From a virus, in IMG/VR virus record IMGVR_UViG_3300042456_000578, positions 1-41,475 of that record: 41,475 nt of DNA; one strand, given 5' to 3'. The notes beneath the pieces were generated by a model. The model was not told the origin of the DNA and did no database searches. It worked only from the letters and a program-made list of their open reading frames with translations. How positions within the stretch are numbered: position 1 is the first letter of the stretch; each line of letters opens with the position of its first letter. The position numbers and the translations under genes were made by a program. Of the stretch, positions 1 to 7,188 are shown piece after piece.

Positions 1-46
1 TCCCACCATCCACACCCCCCCAAAAAAAACCGAGTCACCCTCCAAA

Positions 47-179
47 GGTCCCCGATGTAGGGATAAAAGAAAGGACACCAAAATAGAGGACCGCCAGACC
101 GAACGCCGCCCCGGCCCGACCGCCTGAAGGTAGCAAACGGGAACAGGTCCCCGGAATGAAGGATAAAAGAAAGGACACC
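47..179. repeat. 100-bp-spaced direct repeat in the left non-coding end
   Basis: The 19-mer GGATAAAAGAAAGGACACC occurs at 61-79 and again, identical, at 161-179. Each copy is preceded by GGTCCCC (47-53 and 146-152) and followed by an A/T-rich stretch. The sequence between the copies is GC-rich and does not look coding. The repeat could be a protein-binding site for replication, packaging or regulation. Its function cannot be decided from sequence alone. Confidence 0.75.
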
Positions 180-506
180 TTTTATAGGTGATCAATCGTC
201 AGGACCCGCCGTCAAGCTTCGCCGTTCCTGCACCCCGTCAAGCATGGAGCCAGGCAACAGGGCCCAAGGTGAGACGAAAACAAAGGACCCCAAAACAGGC
301 AACCCGGCCACCTGCAAAGGGTCAAGCTGTAAAGCATAGACCCGGGCAAAAATGGATCCATAAACACATTCTCCCCCACTCCCACTACTTCTCACCCCTT
401 AACACAGTTTGACAAAAAGGCTAAAATCGGGTACCTTTTTGACGCTGTTTTTAGACTCTTTTTGGTGTCCAAAATGCGACTCAAACGAAAATGAGCATAA
501 GATTTA

Positions 507-598
507 ATATAAGTGTTTATATTCTATATAGATGTCTATATGTTATATAGATGTCTATATTAAATATAGATGTCTATATAGTATATAGACACTTATAT
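507..598. repeat. five phased 16-bp palindromes at exact 19-bp spacing
   Basis: Copies start at 507, 526, 545, 564 and 583. The three middle copies are identical, ATATAGATGTCTATAT, which is a 7-bp inverted repeat around TG. The outer copies are ATATAAGTGTTTATAT and ATATAGACACTTATAT, which are reverse complements of each other at 15 of 16 positions. The whole array is therefore symmetric about 552.5. This looks like a cooperative binding array for a dimeric protein, or an AT-rich unwinding element. It lies about 100 bp upstream of the late promoter. The 10-mer TGTCTATATA also occurs in the replication-initiator-like gene at 36384-36393. Confidence 0.85.
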
Positions 599-631
599 AT
601 ATAGTAAGGGGTAAAAAACAAATTGCGCCCT

Positions 632-718
632 TTGTGGGAAAAAACACCTTTTTTGTGGAAAAGGGGTACCCCCCATTTTTTTTGGGCGAATTAAACTTGA
701 CTTGTGGTAATTTTGTGG
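632..718 (+). repeat. cluster of four TTGTGG motifs (possible weak DnaA-like boxes)
   Basis: TTGTGG occurs at 632-637, 653-658, 702-707 and 713-718, all on the same strand. The second copy, in TGTGGAAAA, differs at one position from the reverse complement of a DnaA box (TGTGGATAA); the others are poorer matches. The phage encodes a protein with a DnaA DNA-binding domain (33691-34194), so a link is possible but unproven. The last two copies overlap or adjoin the promoter of the first gene. Confidence 0.35.
681..715 (+). promoter_or_regulatory. putative late promoter (TTTG...TAATTTTG)
   Basis: TTTG at 681-684 and TAATTTTG at 708-715 are separated by 23 bases and match the Bacteroidota -33/-7 promoter pattern. 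The ATG at 723 begins only 7 bases after the -7 element, so transcription would start at or next to the start codon and the mRNA would be nearly leaderless. Confidence 0.6.
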
Positions 719-722
719 GTGC

Positions 723-1154
723 ATGGCGATACATGAGTTTGTAAAGAAGAAGAGGGCTGAGGTTATTGAGGGGGAGGTCTCTGAGGCTCCTGAGAGCGTT
801 CCGGGTGCTGAACCGAAGGCAGAGATACCTGTTCTCCTAAACGCTCGTTCTACGAAGCCTAAGACGGTCACGAGGCGAGATATTCGGGACTTGCTTGATG
901 CCGACTTGGACAGGACGATTGGCGGTGTGAAGCGGATGGATGCGTTGATTGCCCGATTGGTGACTGAGGCGATTCGTGGCAATATGCGGGCGATGGAATT
1001 GGCCTTGGCCTATTTGTATGGCAAGCCCCAGCAGCAGACCACCGCACCGAACACGGGGCCGTTTGTGCTTGAGTTGAGTGAATCTAATTTAGACGAAGAA
1101 TCCATAAATAACGAGTTAAGTGAAACTAACATCCAGACAAAGTCAAGCGTATAG
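723..1154 (+). CDS. putative terminase small subunit
   Basis: This 143-residue protein would recognise phage DNA and recruit the large terminase during packaging. The assignment rests mainly on position: it is the first late gene and ends one base before the start of the large terminase. The N-terminal third is charged and probably disordered (many E, P and K up to about residue 45). Residues 50-102 look helical and basic (RRDIRDLLD, RMDALIARLV, AMELALAYLYGK), as in DNA-binding segments of small terminases. The C-terminus is rich in N, E and S and may be the contact region for the large subunit. The start is set by the ATG 7 bases after the -7 element. I cannot name a specific family. Confidence 0.6.
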   Translation: MAIHEFVKKKRAEVIEGEVSEAPESVPGAEPKAEIPVLLNARSTKPKTVTRRDIRDLLDADLDRTIGGVKRMDALIARLVTEAIRGNMRAMELALAYLYGKPQQQTTAPNTGPFVLELSESNLDEESINNELSETNIQTKSSV

Positions 1155-1155
1155 G

Positions 1156-2493
1156 ATGGCGCTATCCGGGGAGAAGCAGTTTATTCTCTTCGGTGGTGCC
1201 ATCCGGTGACGAGGCGGTAAAACATATTGCCTCCTTCTAACCTATATCTCCCTCTGCTCCAAATACCCAGGCAGCCGGTGGGTGATTATCAGGCAGAGTA
1301 TGCCCACGCTTCAGCGGACAACGCTGGTGACCTTCACATCCCTGATGAACCAAGGCTTAGGGATGCACGTTGCGTCTTGGGACAAGCAGGCCCAGATTGT
1401 GCGGTTCACCAACGGCTCCGAGTTAATCTTTATGGGCGAGAATTACGATACCGATAAAGACTTTGACCGATTCAAGGGCTTGGAGATTAACGGCGGTGGG
1501 ATTGACGAGATTAACGAGTGCCAGGAAGGACTCCTTTACAAGGTCTTGGAGCGTGCTGGTTCGTGGCTGAATTGCGAAGGCCGACCGCCCATTGTCGTGA
1601 TGGCCACTTGCAACCCAAGCAATAATTGGGTGAAGGAGTTGATTTACGACAAGTGGAAGGAGAACGACCTTCCCTCCACATGGGCGTACATCCCCTCCAA
1701 GATTACCGACAACCCCCACATCCCCGAAGATTACCTTCAATCCCTTCGGGACAATATGCCCGAATACGAGTACAAACGATTCGTGGAGGGCGATTGGGAG
1801 GTGCAGGAGAAACCCGAAAACCCCTTCTTCATCTCTTACGAAGCGAAGAAGCACGAAACCCACAACGCTTCCTTCAACCCGAACCTTCCCATTTACATCT
1901 CCCTTGACTTTAACTTACAACCCTTCTGCGGTCTGGTGGCGCAGATGTGGACGGATAGCCAAGGGGACCACGTTCACATCGTTGACGAGTTCCAGGTCGT
2001 TGATGGGAGCATCCCCAAGATGGTGGACACCATTAAGGCCAAGTACGCCCCCTTCCTGTTCTCCTGCCTACTCACGGGCGATGCAATGGGCAAACGGGGC
2101 GATTTATCGCAGAGGGACAATGCCAACTATTACGAACAATTAGCGAGGGGCCTGGGATTGGCGCAGCGGCAGATTAAGGTCGCTCCGAACCCGAAGCACG
2201 AGAACAGCCGGGCGCAATGCAATTACCTTCTCCAATTCCACCCCGATATCAAGATAAACCCCAAGACGGCCCCCGGCGTGGCGAGGGACATGAAGATGGT
2301 GGCGTGCGATGCCGCTGGCAACATCATAAAACGAAACCGATATATCATTACCCAACAGTCCGACTTTGCCGACTGTTTTCGGTATCTTTGCAACAGCTTC
2401 TTGAGCGAATGGTACCTTAAACACCTCAAAAAGAGCGGTTACACACACTTTAACAACAATTTTGTCCCCGAACTTAAAACACCAAGCCGATGA
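1156..2493 (+). CDS. terL: terminase large subunit, interrupted by an in-frame TGA in Walker A
   Basis: This is the ATPase/nuclease that pumps DNA into the prohead. Reading from ATG 1156 gives an N-terminus ending in FGGAIR, then TGA at 1207-1209, CGA, and then GGKTY in the same frame. Removing the 6 bases 1207-1212 would restore an ideal Walker A, GGAIRGGKT (residues about 13-23). Downstream the protein is intact: Walker B-like GGGIDEIN with Asp at about 117, then nuclease-domain acidic residues SLDFN (about 251), TGDAMG (about 309) and SDFADCF (about 403-406). Without readthrough, only a product starting at GTG 1282 could be made, and it would lack the P-loop. TGA ends this same gene and many others here, so TGA is a normal stop. 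Assembly error, a defective phage or leaky readthrough (TGA followed by C) are the options. Confidence 0.85.
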
Positions 2494-2861
2494 GTTGTCT
2501 TGAATGCACCGACTGCCCCGATATTGGCACCTTTGACATCTGCGCCGATAGCGTTGTGATTGGCTATACCACACCAAGCACCGCTGTTGCCGTTGTGATT
2601 ACCGATGTGGCCCTTGACCGCCCCTTCCGTTTCACGATGGCCACGCCCGTGTCGGGAGCGATTACCATACCCAACGCAACGATTGATGACCTCCAAGCGT
2701 ATTTCGCCATTGGCCGAACCTACGAGGTACGGGCTTATGCGAGTTACACCGGCGGTCCATCGCCCAACCTGGATGGCGATGAGTTACCGCTGACCCTCGC
2801 TCCGACCTACACGACTCCCGAATCCTGCTTTTCCTTTCAATTCAAATACATCATCCCCTAA
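2490..2861 (+). CDS. hypothetical structural protein, Cys-rich N-terminus
   Basis: The 123-residue product is not recognised. Its first 20 residues carry four cysteines (CLECTDCPD, DICAD), followed by a beta-rich, Thr/Val/Ala-rich body that resembles a small immunoglobulin-like or beta-sandwich domain. The ATG overlaps the terminase TGA (ATGA), so translation is probably coupled. The setting at the head of the late operon suggests a virion or assembly role, but nothing in the sequence proves it. Confidence 0.65.
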   Translation: MSCLECTDCPDIGTFDICADSVVIGYTTPSTAVAVVITDVALDRPFRFTMATPVSGAITIPNATIDDLQAYFAIGRTYEVRAYASYTGGPSPNLDGDELPLTLAPTYTTPESCFSFQFKYIIP

Positions 2862-2969
2862 GCCATGCTGACCAAAAAAGAACGACACGCCCCTTGCGTG
2901 TTTGCATTGCCCGAATCCTTGCGGTTTTCTTTGCCAAAGTACAACATCACCCCATCTAAACCCAATCCC

Positions 2970-3131
2970 ATGAAAAACCTAATTCTCCCCCTCCTTCGCC
3001 ACGCATTGACCTTCGCTGGCGGTTTGCTCGCTGCGAAAGGCTATTTGGACGAATCGTCCGTTGCCGAAATCGTTGGTGCGACTATTTCTCTCGTGAGCGT
3101 CCTTTGGATGACCTTTGAGAAGAAGAAATGA
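2970..3131 (+). CDS. small membrane protein, holin candidate
   Basis: A 53-residue protein beginning MKNLILPLLRH. It has two hydrophobic stretches (LTFAGGLLAAKGYL and IVGATISLVSVLWMTF) and ends in EKKK. The pattern R..LTFAGGLLAAKGYLDES followed by VAEIVGA resembles the Pam3-gp28-type phage membrane proteins often called holins. An in-frame ATG at 2865 would add 35 residues, but the leader before 2970 carries the CTAAACCC-type element seen before many starts in this genome, so the shorter form is preferred. The gap 2862-2969 also contains a 6-bp hairpin, ACACGC/GCGTGT. A second holin candidate lies in the lysis block at 26575, so the job of this one is uncertain. Confidence 0.6.
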   Translation: MKNLILPLLRHALTFAGGLLAAKGYLDESSVAEIVGATISLVSVLWMTFEKKK

Positions 3132-3433
3132 CATCTCTTGACACGCTGGCACGGGCTTTAGTCATAAGCCTGATGACCGTATCGCTGTCCATTATGCTTG
3201 AGGAGGAACAGCTCCTCTGCAAGGTGGGCAAGTGGTTCAAGAAAACCATCCCTCCGCATAAGTTCCCCAACCTTCACAAACCTATTTATGGGTGCGTTGG
3301 TTGTATGGCTTCGGTATGGGGAGGCATCTTCTACCTTGTAACCGCCCCGCTGATGGGCTTTGACCTCCTGCAAATGGGCGTCGTGATGCTCGTGGGCGTA
3401 AGCCTCAATTTCATCCTCATTAAACTCTCGTGA
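3128..3433 (+). CDS. membrane protein with CxxC motif
   Basis: A 101-residue protein with an N-terminal hydrophobic segment (ARALVISLMTVSLSIML), a basic middle (KVGKWFKKTIPPHKFP), the motif CVGCMASVWGG at about residues 56-66, and one or two further membrane segments to the C-terminus. The paired cysteines might bind metal or form a disulfide. The start overlaps the end of the holin-like gene by 4 bases. Its position between terminase and tail-chaperone genes suggests an accessory structural or membrane function. No family recognised. Confidence 0.65.
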   Translation: MTSLDTLARALVISLMTVSLSIMLEEEQLLCKVGKWFKKTIPPHKFPNLHKPIYGCVGCMASVWGGIFYLVTAPLMGFDLLQMGVVMLVGVSLNFILIKLS

Positions 3434-4074
3434 TACACAAACTCGTTTACAGGCTTTTCAAGAAGGAGCTGACCCAAATGGTGTGGGACGATACCTACAA
3501 GCCCGACAAGATGCGTGGCTTGAAGTTTGCGTTGACCTGCCAGGGCCATCGCTATTTCATTTACCAGAACATCTTTGACATCCCCATTGACCGAATGGGA
3601 CGCATCCAAGACCTCGTGATTCAGTTGCAGCGGATGGTTTCAAGGGAAGAGCTGGATGTCTTCCTGGAGAACATGGAGGGAGCCTTGAACAAGGCCGTGG
3701 ATGGCACCGCCGTGAAGAACCTGGCGCAGATTGGCTTTTTGGTCGGAGAGATGCGCAGGAGGAAGGATATGCTCGTTCACCCTGAAGTGATGATGGAGTT
3801 GGCTGGAGCGGTGTTGATCCGTGAAGACCAAAACCCAGGCGAGTGGAACAACGAGTTTGAGCAGAAGAAGGTGGAGGCGTTTAGGGAAGCGTACAAGGGC
3901 AAGGAGTTGTACGATTTTTTCGTTTTAGCCGGGCTGAGTCAGTTCTTTCCCAATATAGAACATTTAGAAGAAGATTGGACAATCTTCTGGGAGATGGCCT
4001 CCTCCCGGCTGGAGCAGACGAGGGAACTCCTGAAATCCGAAATCTCGGCTCGGAACTCTACCTCAACGACTTAA
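3430..4074 (+). CDS. putative tail assembly chaperone / tape-measure-associated protein
   Basis: A 214-residue, largely helical protein placed just before the tape measure gene, where siphoviruses keep their tail assembly chaperones. It starts at GTG 3430, overlapping the previous stop (GTGA). Motifs such as YKGKELYDFFVLAGLSQFFP and EEDWTIFWEMASSRLEQTRELL are of the kind seen in such proteins from Bacteroidota phages. Its 3' end overlaps the next reading frame (3975-4223) by 100 bases in the -1 frame, the geometry of the gpG/gpGT frameshift in lambda-like phages. No canonical slippery heptamer was found in the overlap. Function is inferred from position and general character. Confidence 0.55.
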   Translation: MIHKLVYRLFKKELTQMVWDDTYKPDKMRGLKFALTCQGHRYFIYQNIFDIPIDRMGRIQDLVIQLQRMVSREELDVFLENMEGALNKAVDGTAVKNLAQIGFLVGEMRRRKDMLVHPEVMMELAGAVLIREDQNPGEWNNEFEQKKVEAFREAYKGKELYDFFVLAGLSQFFPNIEHLEEDWTIFWEMASSRLEQTRELLKSEISARNSTSTT

Positions 4075-4223
4075 ATTGGCGTGAGTTCTTCGTTTTCTTA
4101 GCGAGGGGCGATATATTCCTCTACAAGGAGTATATGAAAACATCCGTTGAGGATGTCTTAACTTTGCTCAAGCATTTCCAGGAGGAAAGGCAACGCAAAG
4201 CTAAACAAGACACCAATGGCTGA
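3975..4223 (+). CDS. second tail-chaperone frame (possible -1 frameshift product)
   Basis: An open frame of 82 codons in the -1 phase relative to the preceding gene, overlapping it by 100 bases and the tape measure start by 8. The segment after the upstream stop reads like real protein (LNWREFFVFLARGDIFLYKEY, then EDVLTLLKHFQEERQRKAKQD). It could be the C-terminal extension of a gpGT-type fusion, or a separate product from ATG 3975 or the internal ATG 4132. The first part of the frame, rich in G, L and P, looks less protein-like, so the true beginning is uncertain. Confidence 0.5.
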   Translation: MDNLLGDGLLPAGADEGTPEIRNLGSELYLNDLNWREFFVFLARGDIFLYKEYMKTSVEDVLTLLKHFQEERQRKAKQDTNG

Positions 4224-7188
4224 TAAAATATCGGTAAGTTACGATGCGAACATAGACGAGATGAAGCGAAAGCTTGACGAGCTTATCGCTAAAAATAGAG
4301 ACCTATCTGCCGCCGCAGCCGCCGCTGCCAGAGCTATTTCCAACATCGCCTCGGCCCAAGGGCTTAGTACGGTTAACAACATCAACAACTCGTTCAACAC
4401 CACAGTCAATGTCTTGGCCCAGGTGAACACGAACCTCACCCAGGTCAATGCTCAACTGAACAACACGACCAACAATGTGACCAGGATGGGCAATGCGGTC
4501 AATTCAGCGAAAAATCAAATAGACATTTTTGATAATTTGCTCAAAAGGGTTGCCGCACGAATGGCTGCATATTTTGCCATTGAGTCAGTCATAGAATTTG
4601 GCAGGTCCATTGTTGATGTAACGAGAAAAACGGAGATACTCCAAAACAGGTTAGCCTTTGTATTTGAGTCTGGAGCCGGTGGGCAAATGGCGTTTGATAG
4701 GCTTTACAAGGTTGCACAAAAACTTGGCCTTGAGTTTGAGCCGTTGATTGATGGGTTTTCAAAATTCGGGATTGCAGCAAAAACGGTTGGCTTTAGTTCT
4801 GCCCAGGCCGAAGAGATGTTCGTGAAGGTTTCGGCAGGTCTTAGGGCCGCAGGTGCAAGCTCTTTGCAAACTCAACGGGCATTTTTGGCCTTGGAGCAAA
4901 TGCTCTCCAAAGGTGTGGTTTCTGCGGAAGAATTAAGAAGGCAGCTTGGGGAAGCATTACCCGGTGCGGCCAACCTTATGGTTAAGGCTTACAATAGGCT
5001 GCACCCAGAACAAGAATTGACAAACAGGCAGTTTATTAAGCTAATGGAGTCTGGGGGCATTATTTCTTCCGAAATCCTCCCTGAGTTCACGAAAGTCATT
5101 GAGGAAACATTTGCCCCTGCCCTTGCAGGCAAAGCGGGGTCGCTTGATGCGTCTTTGAACAGGGCATCAAATGCCTTTAACGATTTCAAAAGAACCATAG
5201 GCGAGGCAAATCTTACCGAAATATCCAATGCATTTACAGCCTTTGGTCAGCGTGTTGATTATGTCAAAAACATATTGACAACCCCATACGCAGAGGGCGA
5301 GGGATTTCTTGGAACGATAAAGAGCCTTCCAACGATAAGGAAGGGCATAGACATAATTGGCGCAGCAATCTTCGGGGAGACAGAGGCCGCAAAAGAGGCT
5401 CAAAAGGTTGCTGAGTTGAATTATCAATCTTTCCTAAACCGTGTTTCTGGTCTTGTGTCCAAAACGGCGAGAGAGGTGTCTAATGGTGCGGCTGAATCCA
5501 TAGAGCAACTATCAAGCGATGAGTTGATGAAGGCATTAGAGGCTCTTGACCAAAAGATGAAGCCGTTAAGAACCAAGCTATTTCCAACGACTGAAGAAAA
5601 CCAAAGAATACGGACTATGCAGGCCGCTTATTCTGATATTCTTAATGTGCTTCAATCAAAAGGCCAAAAAGAAACGCAGGTGGCTATGGATGCCGAACAA
5701 GCATCAAAGGATGAAATCGCCGCCGCCAAGGAACTTATAGCCCTTGAGAACACAAAACTCTTAGCCCTCACCGAAGGAACAACAGCCTACTACAACCAAC
5801 TCGTAAAAGTCATTGATGCCCAAAAAAACCTTGCCAAAATTGAGTTAAGGGATAGGCCAAGGCAAAGGGATTTGGAAATCGCAAAACTTGACAAAGAATT
5901 AGAGAAGGCAAGAAAGATGGCCGATGAGAAATTAGACAAGGAGAACAGAAAACAAACAGAGCAGCAGCTTGAGTTAGCTGTCGTTGCTGCTAAAAAAATT
6001 GTTGAAACCACAAAAGAAGGAACGCAAGAAAGGGCCAATGCCGAGAAATGGTTGGCCTTGGAGGTTGCTGAGCTTGAAAAGTTTAAGGTGACAATATCCA
6101 CCGATTCCGAGGAATTGAAGGCAGAAAAAATAGCCCTTATTAACGAGGGGCTAAAAAACAAGCTCAAAAAAATAGACCTTGACTACGCTAAAGACCAAAA
6201 AGAAACTCAAGACAAAATTGTTGAAGACCAACGAAAAGCCCAAGAAAAGATTGCCGATATAATCCAAAAGACCAATGACCTCATTGAGAAAACGCAATTA
6301 GACACTTACAGACGGAGAAGGGCCATTGTAAAGCAACAATTTGAGGCAATGGCTAACGACATCAAAGAGGCGATGTCTCAAACGGGGGACTTTGAAGCCT
6401 TGGCCCAATTAGCCAAAGCCCTTTCGGGCGTTGAACAAGCAGGAAAGAAAGCCATATCAAGCCTTGACCTAAACCAAGTCGGAGAGGTTATAGATGATAT
6501 TGGAGGGCTGTATTCTGCGGTTGCCGGGTATCAGTCAACGCTTTTGAACAACGAGGCGATATTGTTGAAAGAGCAGCTTGACCAAAAGTTGATTAGCGAG
6601 GAGGAATACAACAGGAAGTCTCTTGAGCTTGAAAAGAAGAGGTTTGAGCAAGAGAAGAAGGTTGCCACATTGGAGGCCACCATTAATGCGGCTTCGGGTA
6701 TCGTTAAGGCCATTGCTCAACAAAAGTATTGGCAGGCCGCTTTGATTACGGCAACGCTTGCCGCTCAAATTGCCGCCATTCAGTCCCAACAGTTTCCGGG
6801 GTTCAAAGATGGGGTGATTGACATTAACGGCCCTGGCACCGGCACATCCGACAGCATTCCTGCAAGGCTCTCTCGTGGCGAGTCGGTAATGACCGCAGAC
6901 GAGACCAAGCGGTACAAGCCCGTCCTTCAAGCCATCCGTGACAATAACTTTGAGGAGTTTGTTTCCAAGCGATACATTGATGCAATGGGGAGTCAAAATG
7001 TTTCTTCAGCCGTAGGCAATTCGTTTGCTGAAAACTTGACCAACTCGTTTGACCTTCAAACCGCAGAGTTAGCGCATTTGTTAAAGCAGAACAGGAAGGT
7101 TGCGATAAAGAATGTGGACGAACTTGCTAAAGCGATGTCAAGGCGAAACACGACCGAAAAGGTCATAAACAGAAGGAGGTTCAAATGA
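4216..7188 (+). CDS. tail tape measure protein
   Basis: At 990 residues this sets tail length and is threaded through the tail tube. Residues about 95-290 match the tape-measure N-terminal domain (FVFESGAGGQ, EMFVKVSAGLRAAGASSLQTQRAFLALEQMLSKGVVSAEELRRQLGEALPGA in pieces). Long coiled-coil stretches rich in K, E, A and Q follow at about 480-700. A hydrophobic Ala/Ile/Gln segment at about 820-865 is followed by PGFKDGVIDINGPGTGTSDS and IPARLSRGESVMTADET, the typical C-terminal signature of tape measures in this kind of phage. The N-terminus has an Asn/Thr-rich, low-complexity tract. It overlaps the previous frame by 8 bases and the next gene by 4. The length would correspond to a tail of roughly 150 nm by the usual rule; that is an inference. 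Confidence 0.93.
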   Translation: MADKISVSYDANIDEMKRKLDELIAKNRDLSAAAAAAARAISNIASAQGLSTVNNINNSFNTTVNVLAQVNTNLTQVNAQLNNTTNNVTRMGNAVNSAKNQIDIFDNLLKRVAARMAAYFAIESVIEFGRSIVDVTRKTEILQNRLAFVFESGAGGQMAFDRLYKVAQKLGLEFEPLIDGFSKFGIAAKTVGFSSAQAEEMFVKVSAGLRAAGASSLQTQRAFLALEQMLSKGVVSAEELRRQLGEALPGAANLMVKAYNRLHPEQELTNRQFIKLMESGGIISSEILPEFTKVIEETFAPALAGKAGSLDASLNRASNAFNDFKRTIGEANLTEISNAFTAFGQRVDYVKNILTTPYAEGEGFLGTIKSLPTIRKGIDIIGAAIFGETEAAKEAQKVAELNYQSFLNRVSGLVSKTAREVSNGAAESIEQLSSDELMKALEALDQKMKPLRTKLFPTTEENQRIRTMQAAYSDILNVLQSKGQKETQVAMDAEQASKDEIAAAKELIALENTKLLALTEGTTAYYNQLVKVIDAQKNLAKIELRDRPRQRDLEIAKLDKELEKARKMADEKLDKENRKQTEQQLELAVVAAKKIVETTKEGTQERANAEKWLALEVAELEKFKVTISTDSEELKAEKIALINEGLKNKLKKIDLDYAKDQKETQDKIVEDQRKAQEKIADIIQKTNDLIEKTQLDTYRRRRAIVKQQFEAMANDIKEAMSQTGDFEALAQLAKALSGVEQAGKKAISSLDLNQVGEVIDDIGGLYSAVAGYQSTLLNNEAILLKEQLDQKLISEEEYNRKSLELEKKRFEQEKKVATLEATINAASGIVKAIAQQKYWQAALITATLAAQIAAIQSQQFPGFKDGVIDINGPGTGTSDSIPARLSRGESVMTADETKRYKPVLQAIRDNNFEEFVSKRYIDAMGSQNVSSAVGNSFAENLTNSFDLQTAELAHLLKQNRKVAIKNVDELAKAMSRRNTTEKVINRRRFK
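7173..7180 (+). promoter_or_regulatory. unusually strong Shine-Dalgarno before the tail protein start
   Basis: AAGGAGGT lies 4 bases before ATG 7185, inside the last codons of the tape measure gene. Most starts in this window have no Shine-Dalgarno sequence, so this is an exception. Because it also encodes part of an Arg/Lys-rich C-terminus, it could be coincidental. Confidence 0.4.

Larger units (their letters stand above)
1..722. other. non-coding control region upstream of the late operon
   Basis: No convincing gene lies here. A 74-codon open frame at 188-412 has a low-complexity Pro/Lys/Arg-rich product and no family resemblance. The region holds the direct repeat at 47-179, the palindrome array at 507-598, the GGGGTACCCC palindrome at 663-672, four TTGTGG motifs between 632 and 718, and the promoter for the first late gene. 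If the genome is circular or circularly permuted, this stretch sits between the divergent early (minus) and late (plus) operons, where control sites or an origin would be expected. Confidence 0.6.

Noticed and set aside
188-412. A 74-codon gene in the left end
   Set aside because: Low-complexity, Pro/Lys-rich product; no promoter or leader; the opposite strand is equally open.
507-598. CRISPR array
   Set aside because: The repeat unit is 16 bp with 3-bp gaps and no spacers, and no Cas genes are present.
1207-1209. Genome-wide reassignment of TGA to an amino acid
   Set aside because: TGA is used as the normal stop of many intact genes here, including the terminase itself (2491-2493), and no other gene has internal TGA codons.
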